From Nesterenkonia halotolerans (GTDB lineage Bacteria; Actinomycetota; Actinomycetes; Actinomycetales; Micrococcaceae): a stretch of 64,000 bases of DNA. The translations under genes were made by a program, and so were the position numbers. Of this stretch, positions 27,904-37,028 are shown in pieces (position 1 is the first letter of the stretch; the number at the start of each line of letters is the position of its first letter). The stretch is taken from contig NZ_JADBEE010000001.1 of the NCBI RefSeq assembly GCF_014874065.1, forward strand, positions 248,001 through 312,000, given 5' to 3'. A model generated the notes under the pieces. That model ran no database searches, was not told the origin of the DNA, and worked only from the letters and a program-made list of their open reading frames with translations.

Positions 27904-28347
27904 TCAGATCCGGACGCGCACCGTGTCCCCGCTGATCTCGGCGGGGTAGTTCGGCAGCGGGTCCCGGGCCGGACCACCCTCGGGCGCTCCGGTCTGCAGG
28001 TTGAACACCGAGCCGTGGCAGGGGCAGGCGTAGCGCTCCTGCTCGGCGGCCACCGCGCAGCCCTGATGCGTGCACACCGCAGAGAAGGCATGGACCGTGG
28101 CCTCCTCGCTGCGATGCAGCAGCAGCTGGGTCTCGCCGACGGCGACTTCGCGGCTCGTGCCGGTGGGCAGCTCGGCGGCAGGCAGGACGTCTGTCCAGGG
28201 CGCGTCGCTCGGCGGTGTCTCTGCGGCCGGACTCGAGGCAGACTCGCTCTCGGGACTCCCGCAGCCGCTCAGCGCCGCCGCCCCAGCGGCCGCGCCGAGC
28301 GCGGAGGTGTGCAGGAAGCGACGGCGACCGCAGGGAGGCTGAGTCAT
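27904..28347 (-). CDS. Exported Rieske [2Fe-2S] lipoprotein
   Basis: A 147-residue secreted electron-transfer protein. The N-terminus has a twin-arginine signal (GRRRFLHTSALG) and a lipobox-like LSGC near residue 29, so it is probably folded with its cluster in the cytoplasm, exported by Tat and anchored as a lipoprotein. The Rieske ligands are CTHQGC (about 92-97) and CPCHGS (about 109-114), with the cluster-binding Cys and His in each. After the signal comes a Ser/Ala/Glu/Pro-rich spacer. The ATG overlaps the stop of the FadB-type gene (ATGA). Redox partner unknown. It converges with the preceding hypothetical gene, with a 2-base gap. Confidence 0.85.
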   Translation of the reverse strand: MTQPPCGRRRFLHTSALGAAAGAAALSGCGSPESESASSPAAETPPSDAPWTDVLPAAELPTGTSREVAVGETQLLLHRSEEATVHAFSAVCTHQGCAVAAEQERYACPCHGSVFNLQTGAPEGGPARDPLPNYPAEISGDTVRVRI

Positions 28348-30497
28348 GCTCCGAACGTCCGTCCGTTCACCCGCTGGCTCGCGCCGACCTGGTCCAGGTA
28401 CGGGGTGATGCCCCCGCGGTGCAGCGGCCAGCCGGCTCCGAGGATCATGCACAGATCGATGTCCTCGCGGGAGGTGACGACGCCCTCGTCGAGCATCATG
28501 GCGATCTCTTCGGCCAACGCGTCCTGCACGGTGGTCAGCAGCTCCTCGGCACTGCGCGGCGTGCTGCCCACACTCATCAGCTCACGGGTGCTGTCCTTGA
28601 TATACGGCCTGCCGGCCTCGTCGCTGCTCCAGATCTCGGTGACCCCGGCATCGATGAGCCGCTGCAGGTTCGCCGACACGTGGAATCGCTCACCGAAGCT
28701 GCTGTGCAGCGACTCGGTCACATGCTGTGCCACCGGGATCCCGACCATGGCGAGCAGGGTGAACGGGCTCATCGGCAGCCCTATGGGCCGCAGTGCGGTG
28801 TCGGCGGTGGCGGCATCGGTGCCGTCGTCGAAGGCTCGCTGCACCTCCGCCATCAGGCGCAGGAGCACTCGGTTGACCACGAAAGCAGTGGAGTCGCTGG
28901 TGAGCACCGGAGTCTTGCGCAGGCCTGCCGCGAGCTGGAACGCCGTGGCGATGGGAACATCACCGGTCTGCGGTGCTCGTGCGATCTCGACCAGCGGCAT
29001 GGCCGCCACCGGGTTGAAGAAGTGGAAGCCGATGACCCGTTCCGGATGCTCGAGGTCAGCGGCCATCTCGGTCACCGAGAGCGAGGAGGTGTTGGTCGCG
29101 AGGATGGTCTCGGCCGGCACGATCCGTTCGAGCTCTGCAAAGACCTGTTTCTTCACGCTGGTCTCCTCGAAGACCGCCTCGATCACGAAGTCCGCGTCGG
29201 CATAGACGGACTTGTCAGTGGACCCGGTGATCAGACCCTGGACCGCGGCCGCCTGCTCAGGATTGAGCTTCCCCTTCTCCGCGAGCCTGCCGATCTGTGA
29301 CTCGATATGGGCAAGCCCCTTGTCCACCCGGGACTGGTCCACATCGGTGAGCACCACGGGGACCTTCAGCTGCTGCGCGAAGACCATGGCCAGCTGGCAG
29401 GCCATGAGACCGGCGCCGACGACGCCGACCTTGGCGATGCTGCGGGGAGCCGCCTCGGGGACTCCCGCGGGTCGCTTGGCACGCTTCTGCAGCAGGCCAA
29501 GGAAGGAGTACACCGTGTTGCGGAACTCGTCAGTGAGCATCAGCTCACCGAGCGCGGCGCACTCGGCCTCGCGGCTCTGCTCGCGGCTGCGCTCCGGCAC
29601 TCGGCGGAAGAGCTCGAGGGCGCGCAGCGGGGCAGGAGCGGTGTCTCCCAGCTTGGCGGCGACGGTGCGCTCGGCGGTCGTGATCGCCCGTTCCCAGGCC
29701 TCGGGGGTGTCGTCGTGGCTGCGGTGGGTGGCCAGCGCGTCGGTGGTGGCGGGGTCTGCGCTGATGATGCGCGCTGCGTAGTCCAGGCTCTGCGTCTCGA
29801 AGTTCTCAGCGTCCAGGAGCTGATCGGCGATGCCCAGTGAATAGACGGTGTCTCCGGTGAGAGTGCGGTTGCTGCTCAGCGCGTTGGAGAAGATGACCTG
29901 GGCCGCCGCCTCGGGGCCGATGAGGCGCGGCAGTCGGTACACGCCGCCCCAGCCCGGAACCAGCCTGAGGAAGGCCTCGGGCAGGCCGATGCCCTTGGCC
30001 GCAGTGGACACGGTGCGGTGGTGGGCCGCCAGCGCGATCTCCAGCCCACCGCCGAGGGCGGTGCCGTTGATGAACGCGAAGCTGGGGACGGGGAAGTCCT
30101 CCAGAAGTCGGTAGGCCTGGTGTCCCAGGTCCGCCATCGCGTAGGAGTGATCTGAGGAGTCCACGCGCTCTGCGGCGCCCAGGTCGGCTCCGGCGGCCAG
30201 CACTCCTGGCTTGCCGATCACGCCCACTCCCGTGATCTCACCGGCGCGAGCCCGCGGCAGCGCGGCGGCGAGCGTCTCGCCAAACTCGATGAGGCTGCTC
30301 GGGCCCAGAGTGGACGGCCGCTTGGGATGGTCATTGTCCAACCTGATGAGCAGGAACGTGCCCGCGCCATGGGGAAGCTCGACGTCCTCGACCCGACTGT
30401 GTGTGATGACTTCGTCGCCGAAGACCGAGGCCAGCTCGGTGAACCTGGAGAAGTCCAGGGCGTCTTCCGGGATGTCGTGGGCGTTCGCTGCTGCCAT
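28344..30497 (-). CDS. Multifunctional 3-hydroxyacyl-CoA dehydrogenase / enoyl-CoA hydratase (FadB/FadJ type)
   Basis: A 717-residue beta-oxidation protein carrying hydration and dehydrogenation of enoyl-CoA. The N-terminal crotonase domain (about 40-300) shows GVLAAGADLG and NGTALGGGLEIALAAH, the CoA oxyanion regions. The NAD domain starts near residue 350 with VGVVGAGLMACQLA (the usual final Gly of GxGxMG is Ala), then SSLSVTEMA and FHFFNPVAAMPLVEI with the catalytic His; two C-terminal helical domains follow. GGAGG lies 7 bases before the ATG. The thiolase gene that usually accompanies fadB is absent: RNase D lies 124 bases upstream. A -10 candidate TAGTAT is at 30563-30568 (minus strand). 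Confidence 0.88.
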   Translation of the reverse strand: MAAANAHDIPEDALDFSRFTELASVFGDEVITHSRVEDVELPHGAGTFLLIRLDNDHPKRPSTLGPSSLIEFGETLAAALPRARAGEITGVGVIGKPGVLAAGADLGAAERVDSSDHSYAMADLGHQAYRLLEDFPVPSFAFINGTALGGGLEIALAAHHRTVSTAAKGIGLPEAFLRLVPGWGGVYRLPRLIGPEAAAQVIFSNALSSNRTLTGDTVYSLGIADQLLDAENFETQSLDYAARIISADPATTDALATHRSHDDTPEAWERAITTAERTVAAKLGDTAPAPLRALELFRRVPERSREQSREAECAALGELMLTDEFRNTVYSFLGLLQKRAKRPAGVPEAAPRSIAKVGVVGAGLMACQLAMVFAQQLKVPVVLTDVDQSRVDKGLAHIESQIGRLAEKGKLNPEQAAAVQGLITGSTDKSVYADADFVIEAVFEETSVKKQVFAELERIVPAETILATNTSSLSVTEMAADLEHPERVIGFHFFNPVAAMPLVEIARAPQTGDVPIATAFQLAAGLRKTPVLTSDSTAFVVNRVLLRLMAEVQRAFDDGTDAATADTALRPIGLPMSPFTLLAMVGIPVAQHVTESLHSSFGERFHVSANLQRLIDAGVTEIWSSDEAGRPYIKDSTRELMSVGSTPRSAEELLTTVQDALAEEIAMMLDEGVVTSREDIDLCMILGAGWPLHRGGITPYLDQVGASQRVNGRTFGA

Positions 30498-30621
30498 GTC
30501 ATGGCCTCCGTGACGTGAGGGGGAGCGCGGGCATCCCGCGCCTCGGATGAGTCTCAGCTCACATACTACCCGCGGGTAACCACAGGGGGAACCGAGTCGA
30601 CTGCAGCCGTCGGGACGAGCC

Positions 30622-31866
30622 TCAGAAGGCGTCCAGCGGCTCCGGATCCAACATCGCCACGGTCACGATGGCGGCGCACTGAGCAATCTGCCATTCCCGG
30701 GCCCCGAGCTCACGCAGCGCAGCGCTGACGCCGTCCAGGTCGATGACCTCAGGCGGGGTCCAGCACAGCTGTTTGAGCACCGCAGGAGTCAACAGCGTCT
30801 CCGGCATGAGGTCGAGCTCGTCGGCGTGGTGGGTGAGCCAGTCACGAGCGGTTCGGTAGCGCCGGAACGCCAGCGGATTGCGATCCTTCCAGGCCCGGGG
30901 CGGAGGCGGTCCCGCGGCTCGGCGATGGGCGGGAGGCAGATCTTCGTCCCTGCTCCCTGACTCGATCGCGCGCAGCCATTTCGGAGCTTCCCGCTTGGCG
31001 GCGCGCCCATGGAAACCACGGACGCCGAGCAGCTGGGGAACCGTGCGCGGCATGGCATCCGCGGCCGCGACCAGCGCAGAATCCGGCAGGATGTGACCGG
31101 GGGAGACGTCTTTGGACTCCGCCATGCTTTCCCGAGCAGCCCAGAGTTCACGCAGCACCGCAAGCTTGCGCGGGGACTTCAGCTTGTTGACCCCAGAGGC
31201 CTTGCGCCACCGTTCGCTGCGCGGCATGGTGACCGGCCGGTGGGTGCGCAGATGTTCAAACTCCTCCTGCGCCCAGTCGAGCTTTCCCTGCTCTTCCAGC
31301 AGGTCGAGCAGCCGCTGGCGCAGCGGGATCAGCAGGTCGACGTCGAGCGCGGCATAGCGCAGCCAGTCCTGGGGAAGCGGCCGCTTGGACCAGTCGGCAG
31401 CTGAATGCTCCTTGGCCAGGCGCACCTCGAGCAGGGACTCGACCACGGCGCCCAGACTGACCCGGGGAAGTCCGCTCAGCCGAGCGGCGAGCTCCGTGTC
31501 GAAGAGGCGGTGCGGGTGCATGCCGAGCTCGGCCAGGCAGGGAAGGTCCTGGGTGGCGGCATGCAGGATCCACTCGACATCCTGGAGAGCCTCCTGCACC
31601 GGGGCGAGCGTGGTGAAGGGCTCAGGGTCGATCAGCCATATGCCGGAGCCTTCGCGCTTGAGCTGGACCAGAAAGGCCCGCTGACCATAGCGGAAGCCCG
31701 AGGCGCGCTCGGCGTCCACCGCCACCGGGCCGGTGCCCTCGGCCAGCGCCTCGGCGCAGCGCTGCAGCCCACGCTCGGTGTCGATGACGAAGGGGACCCC
31801 GTCCTCGGGCTCGGTCAGCAGCGGCGGCGGGCCCGATTCGGGGGCGTCCATCGAGGTGTCCGACAC
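30622..31866 (-). CDS. Ribonuclease D family protein (HRDC domain)
   Basis: A 414-residue DEDD-type 3'-5' exoribonuclease. The exonuclease domain (about 25-200) has VAVDAERASG (motif I, with Asp and Glu), DTELAARL (motif II region with Asp) and LRYAALDVDLLIPL (motif III, Tyr and Asp). An HRDC domain follows (about 225-300). RNase D trims tRNA 3' ends and other stable RNAs. Start at GTG 31866, with AGGAGG in the end of the preceding DUF3000 gene. The DUF3000-RNase D pairing is standard in actinobacteria. Confidence 0.9.
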   Translation of the reverse strand: MSDTSMDAPESGPPPLLTEPEDGVPFVIDTERGLQRCAEALAEGTGPVAVDAERASGFRYGQRAFLVQLKREGSGIWLIDPEPFTTLAPVQEALQDVEWILHAATQDLPCLAELGMHPHRLFDTELAARLSGLPRVSLGAVVESLLEVRLAKEHSAADWSKRPLPQDWLRYAALDVDLLIPLRQRLLDLLEEQGKLDWAQEEFEHLRTHRPVTMPRSERWRKASGVNKLKSPRKLAVLRELWAARESMAESKDVSPGHILPDSALVAAADAMPRTVPQLLGVRGFHGRAAKREAPKWLRAIESGSRDEDLPPAHRRAAGPPPPRAWKDRNPLAFRRYRTARDWLTHHADELDLMPETLLTPAVLKQLCWTPPEVIDLDGVSAALRELGAREWQIAQCAAIVTVAMLDPEPLDAF

Positions 31867-31870
31867 GTCG

Positions 31871-32572
31871 TCAGCTCCTCCTGATATGTGGCAGGGCGAT
31901 CACTCCATCGGGCAGCGGCGGCAGCCCGGCGAAGGAGCAGACCATATCTGCCCACGCCTGCAGGTGCGATCCGAACCTCGGCCCGGTGGGGCTCCAGGAG
32001 GCGCGGAGTTCGACGTCGTTGCTGGGCTGACGGTTCTCCATGCTCCCGAAGCTCTCGGAAAGTATGCGGGTGGCGGTGCCGCCCGCATGACTGTACTCCA
32101 CACCGTGCTGGGCCAGGGAATCGCAGAGCCAGGTCCAGGCGACTGAACCTAGAAGCGGGTCGTTGCCCATCTCAGCATCGAGCTCGGCGCGGATGTAGAT
32201 CACGACCCTGAAGGTCCCGCCCCAGGCCTGCTGTCCGGCGGGGTCGTGGAGCAGGATGAAGCGTCCGGTGGCGAGGATCTCGGGGTCTTCTGGCTGCGGC
32301 CGCAGCCTGCTCGCCGGGTGGGACCCGAGCGTGGAGATGCTCGGCGTCTGAACCTCGGCGCGCAGCGCCACCGCGTAGGGCGCCAGCTTGGAGGGGGCAG
32401 GCACCTCGGCCACATGGGCCTCAGCCCGTGGCGACGATCGACGGAGCTCACCGAGTGCGTGCAGGAACGTCTCGGGGAGCCCTTCGAGGCCAGAGGTCCC
32501 GCGTGGGTCGCTCGGGCCGGTGCGGGTCGCCCCGGGCTGGTCGGGTCCTGAGATGGGACCGAATGCTGTCAC
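31871..32572 (-). CDS. DUF3000 family protein
   Basis: A 233-residue soluble protein: a variable Pro/Gly/Thr-rich N-terminus (1-30), then the DUF3000 domain with LAPYAVALRAEV, DPEILATGRFILLHDPAGQQAWGG and a late ASWSPTGPRFGSHLQAWADMVCSFAGLPPLP. The family is actinobacterial, regularly encoded just before RNase D, and of unknown function. The GTG start at 32572 is fixed by TAGTCT at 32579-32584, 6 bases away, so it is a leaderless message for a two-gene operon; the RNase D gene starts 4 bases after its stop. Confidence 0.88.
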   Translation of the reverse strand: MTAFGPISGPDQPGATRTGPSDPRGTSGLEGLPETFLHALGELRRSSPRAEAHVAEVPAPSKLAPYAVALRAEVQTPSISTLGSHPASRLRPQPEDPEILATGRFILLHDPAGQQAWGGTFRVVIYIRAELDAEMGNDPLLGSVAWTWLCDSLAQHGVEYSHAGGTATRILSESFGSMENRQPSNDVELRASWSPTGPRFGSHLQAWADMVCSFAGLPPLPDGVIALPHIRRS

Positions 32573-32578
32573 GACCCA

Positions 32579-32584
32579 AGACTA
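32579..32584 (-). promoter_or_regulatory. -10 box (TAGTCT) of the DUF3000-RNase D operon, leaderless
   Basis: TAGTCT on the minus strand with 6 bases to the GTG at 32572. Confidence 0.55.
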
Positions 32585-32607
32585 GAAACCGCAGTCAGCC
32601 TGACGTG

Positions 32608-33666
32608 CTAGGCGCGCCGCGCGCACTCCAGGAGGGCCTCGATCTCGGCGTCGCTGGTGTGCCAGGAGCACATGATGCGCAGCACCGGATTGCCGCTGGC
32701 CGCGGTGTCCCAGACGTGGACCAGATAGCGCTGCCGAATCGCGTCGGCGACGGCGGCGGGCACCTCCGGGAAGGTGGCGTTGACCTCGGTGGGGCGCGAG
32801 AGCGTGACTCCCTCGACCTCGCTCAGCGCGCGGCCCAGTGTGGCGGCCTGTGCATTGGCGTGGGAGGCGTTGCGTCGCCACAGATCGGTGCCGAAGAGCT
32901 CCAGCAGCTGAGCCGAGACGTAGCGCTGCTTGCTGGCGAGCTGCATCGAGTACTTCTGGATGTAGTCCGTGCCGCGAACCCGGTCTGGATCGATGACCAC
33001 CACGGCCTCGGCCGCCATGGCGCCGTTCTTGGTCCCGCCGAGACTGACGACGTCGACCCCTGCCTCGGTGGTGATCTCACCCAGCGAGCAGCCCAGCGCG
33101 GCGGCGGCGTTGGAGATCCGCGCACCGTCCATGTGCACCCCGAGCCCGTGACCATGCGCCGCGGCGGCGATGGAGGAGATCTCCTCAGGCGTGTACACCG
33201 TGCCGAGCTCCGTGGACTGGGTCAGTGTCACGGCCAGCGGCTGCGCCGCGTGGACGAATCCGAGGTTCTTCATCTCCGCCTCGACATCGGCGGCGCTGAG
33301 CTTGCCGCTGAGCGTAGGTCGCGGCAACAGCTTCAGGGAGCCCACATGCTCGGGAGCGGCGCCTTCGTCATTGTTGACATGCGCCTGCAGTGAGCAGATC
33401 GCGGCCCCCCAGCGGGGAAGCAGAGCCTGCAGCGCGACCACGTTGGCGCCGGTGCCGTTGAACACCGGCAGGATCTCGGCCCGGGAGCCGAAGATCTCCT
33501 TGGTGACCTCGCGCAGCTCGGCCGTGACCGAATCGGCCCCGTAGGGCAGTGCCGAATCGGGATTGACCCGGCTCAGCGCCTGAAGGATCTCCGGCGAGAC
33601 GCCGGCCACGTTGTCCGAGGCGAAGGAGGCGTCGAGAACCTGGGCGGGTGCATCTGTGACTGTCAC
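32608..33666 (-). CDS. Low-specificity L-threonine aldolase family (PLP-dependent beta-eliminating lyase)
   Basis: A 352-residue fold-type I PLP enzyme that cleaves L-threonine or allo-threonine to glycine and acetaldehyde. The Schiff-base lysine is in VSLGGTKNGAM (K about residue 217); DGARISNAAAA carries the Asp/Arg contacts to the cofactor, and the early SDNVAGVSPEIL is the usual start of the domain. GTG start at 33666, 2 bases after the msrB stop, so the two are probably one operon. Exact substrate stereochemistry cannot be read. Confidence 0.85.
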   Translation of the reverse strand: MTVTDAPAQVLDASFASDNVAGVSPEILQALSRVNPDSALPYGADSVTAELREVTKEIFGSRAEILPVFNGTGANVVALQALLPRWGAAICSLQAHVNNDEGAAPEHVGSLKLLPRPTLSGKLSAADVEAEMKNLGFVHAAQPLAVTLTQSTELGTVYTPEEISSIAAAAHGHGLGVHMDGARISNAAAALGCSLGEITTEAGVDVVSLGGTKNGAMAAEAVVVIDPDRVRGTDYIQKYSMQLASKQRYVSAQLLELFGTDLWRRNASHANAQAATLGRALSEVEGVTLSRPTEVNATFPEVPAAVADAIRQRYLVHVWDTAASGNPVLRIMCSWHTSDAEIEALLECARRA

Positions 33667-33668
33667 GC

Positions 33669-34085
33669 TCAGCCCTCTTCGCTCGGGTGGAAGTCCATCG
33701 AGATGGAGTTGATGCAGTAGCGCTGATCCGTGGGGGTGTCGAATCCCTCACCGGTGAAGAGATGCCCGAGATGGGAGTCGCAGGAGCCGCAGCGCACCTC
33801 GACGCGCTCCATGCCCATCGAGACGTCCCGCAGATAGCGGATGTTCGCGTCCGCAGCGGGCTCGAAGAAGCTCGGCCAGCCGCAGCGGGAGTCGAACTTC
33901 TCGGTCGAGGTGAACAGGGCTGCGCCGCAGGCCCGGCAGGAGTACATCCCCGCGGCCTTGTTGTCCCAGTACTCGCCCGTGTAGGCACGTTCGGTGCCGC
34001 CTTCGCGCAGGACCTGGAATTCCTGCGGACTGAGCTTCTCGCGCCACTGGTCGTCGGAGGGTCCCGGAAGTTGATTCTCACTCAT
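33669..34085 (-). CDS. msrB: Peptide-methionine (R)-S-oxide reductase MsrB
   Basis: Reduces methionine-R-sulphoxide in proteins. The 138-residue protein has the MsrB fold markers: EYWDNKAAGMYSCRACGAALF with the first zinc CxxC, SRCGWPSFFEP, RCGSCDSHLGHLF with the second CxxC, and the catalytic Cys in QRYCINSISM. The ATG start is at 34085. Divergent from the alpha/beta hydrolase gene and followed by the threonine aldolase. msrA is elsewhere in the window (43601-44155). Confidence 0.95.
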   Translation of the reverse strand: MSENQLPGPSDDQWREKLSPQEFQVLREGGTERAYTGEYWDNKAAGMYSCRACGAALFTSTEKFDSRCGWPSFFEPAADANIRYLRDVSMGMERVEVRCGSCDSHLGHLFTGEGFDTPTDQRYCINSISMDFHPSEEG

Positions 34086-34117
34086 GTCTCTATCTCATCA
34101 TGATCCGAGTGCCCGCG

Positions 34118-34123
34118 TAAGCT
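34118..34123 (+). promoter_or_regulatory. -10 box (TAAGCT) of the hydrolase gene, leaderless
   Basis: TAAGCT with 7 bases to the ATG at 34131. Confidence 0.5.
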
Positions 34124-34130
34124 GAGCGTC

Positions 34131-35510
34131 ATGAAGTCCAGGCTGAAAGAGCACAGTCCACGGGCCGCACCCGCGGGTTCCGTCATGCGAAGCGTGCGTC
34201 CGTGGTGGAGTCGGCGGGAATCGGCCGCGAAGACCACGCATCGGGCGCCTACTCCCTGGGTCCGCGCGGTGACCTTGGGCGCCGGCACCGGACTGGCAGC
34301 GGGCATGACGCTGGCCGCCGCTGCCTCCGGACTCGCCGGGTACTTCGCCCGGACCGTGGTGACTCCGGTGCGAGAACGCGCGGAGGATCTTCAGATCCTG
34401 GCGGTCACCCGCGGACCCGAAGGTGATGAGGTGATCCTTCCCATCACCGCGGAGACGGTGGTGGATGGCACCTACGGTCTGTTCTTCCACGGGGGACGAT
34501 CGCTGGCGCGGATCGGACCGATCTCCGCGCTGGAGCCCAAGGGCGGCACCGTGACACGGCCGGTGGAGAAGGTCTATGGCGGAGATCTCCGCACCGCTGT
34601 CCGTGGCTGGTGGACCTCCGTGGTCTACCTGAACCCGAGTCACGCCGGCTTTGAAAGCGAAGAAGTGGTCATCACCCTGCCGGGCGGACCCTCGCCGGCC
34701 TGGCATGTCCCTCCCCAGCCTCGTGCTGCGGGCCGGCCCGAGGGCGAAGAGCTGCCACTGGCCGGGCGCAATATCTGGGCCATCGGGGTCCACGGTCGCG
34801 GCAGCAACCGCACGGAGGGGATCCGCGCCCTGACAGCCACCTCGGCGCTGGGCATCGACACGCTGCTGATCTCCTACCGCAATGACGGCGAAGCCCCCGA
34901 CGCCTCCGATGGACGCTATGGACTCGGCGTCACCGAGTGGGAGGACGTGGAGGCGGCGATCGAGTATGCGCTGGAACGCGGCGCGCAGGACATCGTCCTG
35001 CTGGGCTGGTCCATGGGGGGTGCGATCTCTCTGCAGGTCGCCGACCGGTCACGGTTCGCCGAGCACATCCGCGCCCTGGTGCTCACCGGCCCGGTCATCG
35101 ACTGGATGGACGTGCTCGCCTACCAGGCCCGCGCGAACCGGATCCCGTCTGCGGTGGGGAGACTGGGTCAGTGGTTCATCTCCAATTCCGGCGGGCGGCG
35201 AGTCACCGGCCTGGCCGCGCCGGTGGATCTGCAGGCGATGAACTGGATCGACCGCGCTGACCAGCTGCGCCACCACGTGCTGATCATGCACAGCGTCGAT
35301 GACAACATCGTGCCCTACGGGCCCTCCCGGGATCTCGCCCGGAAGAACTCGAAGGTCAGCTATGTCTCCTTCGCGCAGGCCCGCCACGTCAAGGAATGGA
35401 ACCACGACCCGCAGCGCTGGGACGCCACAATGGTCGAATGGCTCACCGACCTCTTCAGCCGGCCTGCCCCGGGGCAGTCTCGGCCAGGTGAGCCCGGATA
35501 TTACGCTTGA
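34131..35510 (+). CDS. Membrane-anchored alpha/beta hydrolase
   Basis: A 459-residue protein with a basic N-terminus and one hydrophobic segment (about residues 42-68), followed by an alpha/beta hydrolase domain in the C-terminal half: nucleophile elbow GWSMGG (Ser about residue 290), an Asp in HSVDDNIVPYG and a late His in ARHVKEWN, giving a Ser-Asp-His triad. A region of about 150 residues between the membrane segment and the hydrolase core has no motif I know. The substrate is unknown. It is a leaderless message. Its last 56 bases overlap the 3' end of sufE on the other strand. Confidence 0.8.
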   Translation: MKSRLKEHSPRAAPAGSVMRSVRPWWSRRESAAKTTHRAPTPWVRAVTLGAGTGLAAGMTLAAAASGLAGYFARTVVTPVRERAEDLQILAVTRGPEGDEVILPITAETVVDGTYGLFFHGGRSLARIGPISALEPKGGTVTRPVEKVYGGDLRTAVRGWWTSVVYLNPSHAGFESEEVVITLPGGPSPAWHVPPQPRAAGRPEGEELPLAGRNIWAIGVHGRGSNRTEGIRALTATSALGIDTLLISYRNDGEAPDASDGRYGLGVTEWEDVEAAIEYALERGAQDIVLLGWSMGGAISLQVADRSRFAEHIRALVLTGPVIDWMDVLAYQARANRIPSAVGRLGQWFISNSGGRRVTGLAAPVDLQAMNWIDRADQLRHHVLIMHSVDDNIVPYGPSRDLARKNSKVSYVSFAQARHVKEWNHDPQRWDATMVEWLTDLFSRPAPGQSRPGEPGYYA

Positions 35511-35961
35511 TCCGGCCCAGCATCGCCGTCATCCCACGCAGGCGCAGCGGAGTGATCGCCCGAGCCAGACCCAGTCGCTCGGAGAGATCATCGGGCACAC
35601 CGAGGATCTGGGTGTAGCTCAGCCCGCTGAGCCCTTCGTGCAGGATCGCGGCGAATCCGCGGGTGGTCGGGGCCTCAGGGGGTGCCGCGAAGAACAGCTC
35701 GGCCGTTCCGGCGGCGTCGTCGTACTCCACCGTGAGGAACAGCGGCGACTGACACTCCACCACCTCTTCCATCTGGTCGTAGCTGCCGGCGTAGCGCTCG
35801 GGAAGATCCGGGAGCTCCCGGGAGAACTCCAGCAGCATCTCCAGCTTCTGCCGCTCCTCGAGCTCGGCGAACTCTTCGATCACCTCGGCCAGCTGTTCGG
35901 GCAGCTCCGAGGGCTCGGAGTCGGCGCTTGCCGCCCTGCGTTCTGGATCCGTCGTGCTCAT
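35455..35961 (-). CDS. sufE: SufE family Fe-S cluster assembly protein
   Basis: A 168-residue sulphur acceptor that takes persulphide from the SufS cysteine desulphurase and passes it to SufB. The acceptor cysteine is in [10 protein letters not shown] (about residue 69), the canonical C-Q-S. An acidic N-terminal helix (about 18-45) leads the domain. The gene is coupled to the upstream rhodanese gene by an ATGA overlap; pairing of SufE with a SseA-type sulphurtransferase is common in actinobacteria and suggests an additional sulphur donor. The 3' end overlaps the convergent hydrolase gene by 56 bases. Confidence 0.9.
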   Translation of the reverse strand: MSTTDPERRAASADSEPSELPEQLAEVIEEFAELEERQKLEMLLEFSRELPDLPERYAGSYDQMEEVVECQSPLFLTVEYDDAAGTAELFFAAPPEAPTTRGFAAILHEGLSGLSYTQILGVPDDLSERLGLARAITPLRLRGMTAMLGRIKRNIRAHLAETAPGQAG

Positions 35962-36848
35962 CGGGTGGGCGCCTCTCCGGGCTGATCACCCGTGGTGATC
36001 GGCAGCCGCACGGCGTTGCCCCATTCGGTCCAGGAACCGTCGTAGTTGCGCACGTTGTCATAGCCCAGTAGGTGCTGCAGCACGAACCAGGTGTGCGAGG
36101 ACCGTTCACCGATCCGGCAATAGGCGATCACCTCATCGGCGGCGCCCAGCCCGGCCTGCTCGGTGTAGATCTCTTCGAGCTCGGCCCGGGACCGGAAGGT
36201 GCCGTCCTCGTTCGCCGCCTTGGCCCATGGCACTGAGGCGGCTGAAGGGATGTGACCGCCGCGCATCGCGCCCTCCTGCTCGTAACCCTCCATATGGGTG
36301 CGCTCCCCGGAGTACTCCAGCGGTGAACGCACGTCCACCAGGGGTTTGCCGAAATGCTCCAGCACGTCCTCGCGGAAGGCGCGGAAGGTCGAATCGTCGC
36401 GGACCGCGGGGGCGGGGTACTCGGCGGGAGCGGCCGGAGTCGGCTCCGTGGTGAGCTCGCGCTCCTCGGAGACCCACTTCTGCCGACCGCCGTCCATCAG
36501 GCGCAGGTCTGCATGGCCGAAGAGGGTGAAGACCCAGAGTGCGTAGGCGGCCCACCAGTTGGACTTGTCGCCGTAGAAGACGATGGTGGTCTCGGGGGTG
36601 ATCCCCTTCGAGGCCGCGAAGTCGGCGAACTGCGCAGGGCCGAGGAAGTCACGGGTGACCGAGTCGTTCAGATCGGTGTGCCAGTCAATCTTCTGTGCCC
36701 CGGGGATATGTCCGGTCTCGTAGAGCAGGACGTCCTCGTTGGACTCCAGCAGGACCACGCTCGGATCATCTTTGTGCTGCGCCACCCAGTCTGTGGAGAC
36801 CAGGGACTCGGGGTGGGCGTACTGGGAGAAGTCTTTCGCTTCGGTCAT
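35958..36848 (-). CDS. sseA: Sulfurtransferase with two rhodanese domains (SseA type)
   Basis: A 296-residue thiosulphate or 3-mercaptopyruvate sulphurtransferase. Two rhodanese repeats are visible: the inactive N-terminal one (about 15-145, with [14 protein letters not shown]) and the catalytic one (about 165-290), whose loop is [12 protein letters not shown] with the persulphide cysteine near residue 248. The active-site loop CRIGERS fits the thiosulphate sulphurtransferase class of actinobacteria. GGAAGG lies 11 bases before the ATG. First gene of the sseA-sufE operon and divergent from zapE. Confidence 0.88.
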   Translation of the reverse strand: MTEAKDFSQYAHPESLVSTDWVAQHKDDPSVVLLESNEDVLLYETGHIPGAQKIDWHTDLNDSVTRDFLGPAQFADFAASKGITPETTIVFYGDKSNWWAAYALWVFTLFGHADLRLMDGGRQKWVSEERELTTEPTPAAPAEYPAPAVRDDSTFRAFREDVLEHFGKPLVDVRSPLEYSGERTHMEGYEQEGAMRGGHIPSAASVPWAKAANEDGTFRSRAELEEIYTEQAGLGAADEVIAYCRIGERSSHTWFVLQHLLGYDNVRNYDGSWTEWGNAVRLPITTGDQPGEAPTR

Positions 36849-37016
36849 GGTGTGCAGAACCTTCCTTCATATGTTCGTCGATGCCGGCAGGTGTGCAGGA
36901 CGCCGCGACCCGGCTCGGTCGCTTCCGGCGCGGCCGTGACAGCCGACCGTCAGGACGCCGCGGCGTGGGTCTGTCTCCAGGATAGGGAATCGGCGGGTCA
37001 AACGAAGAGTCGTAGG

Positions 37017-37022
37017 TAGAGT
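37017..37022 (+). promoter_or_regulatory. -10 box (TAGAGT) of zapE, leaderless
   Basis: TAGAGT with 6 bases to the ATG at 37029. Confidence 0.55.
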
Positions 37023-37028
37023 GGTGAC

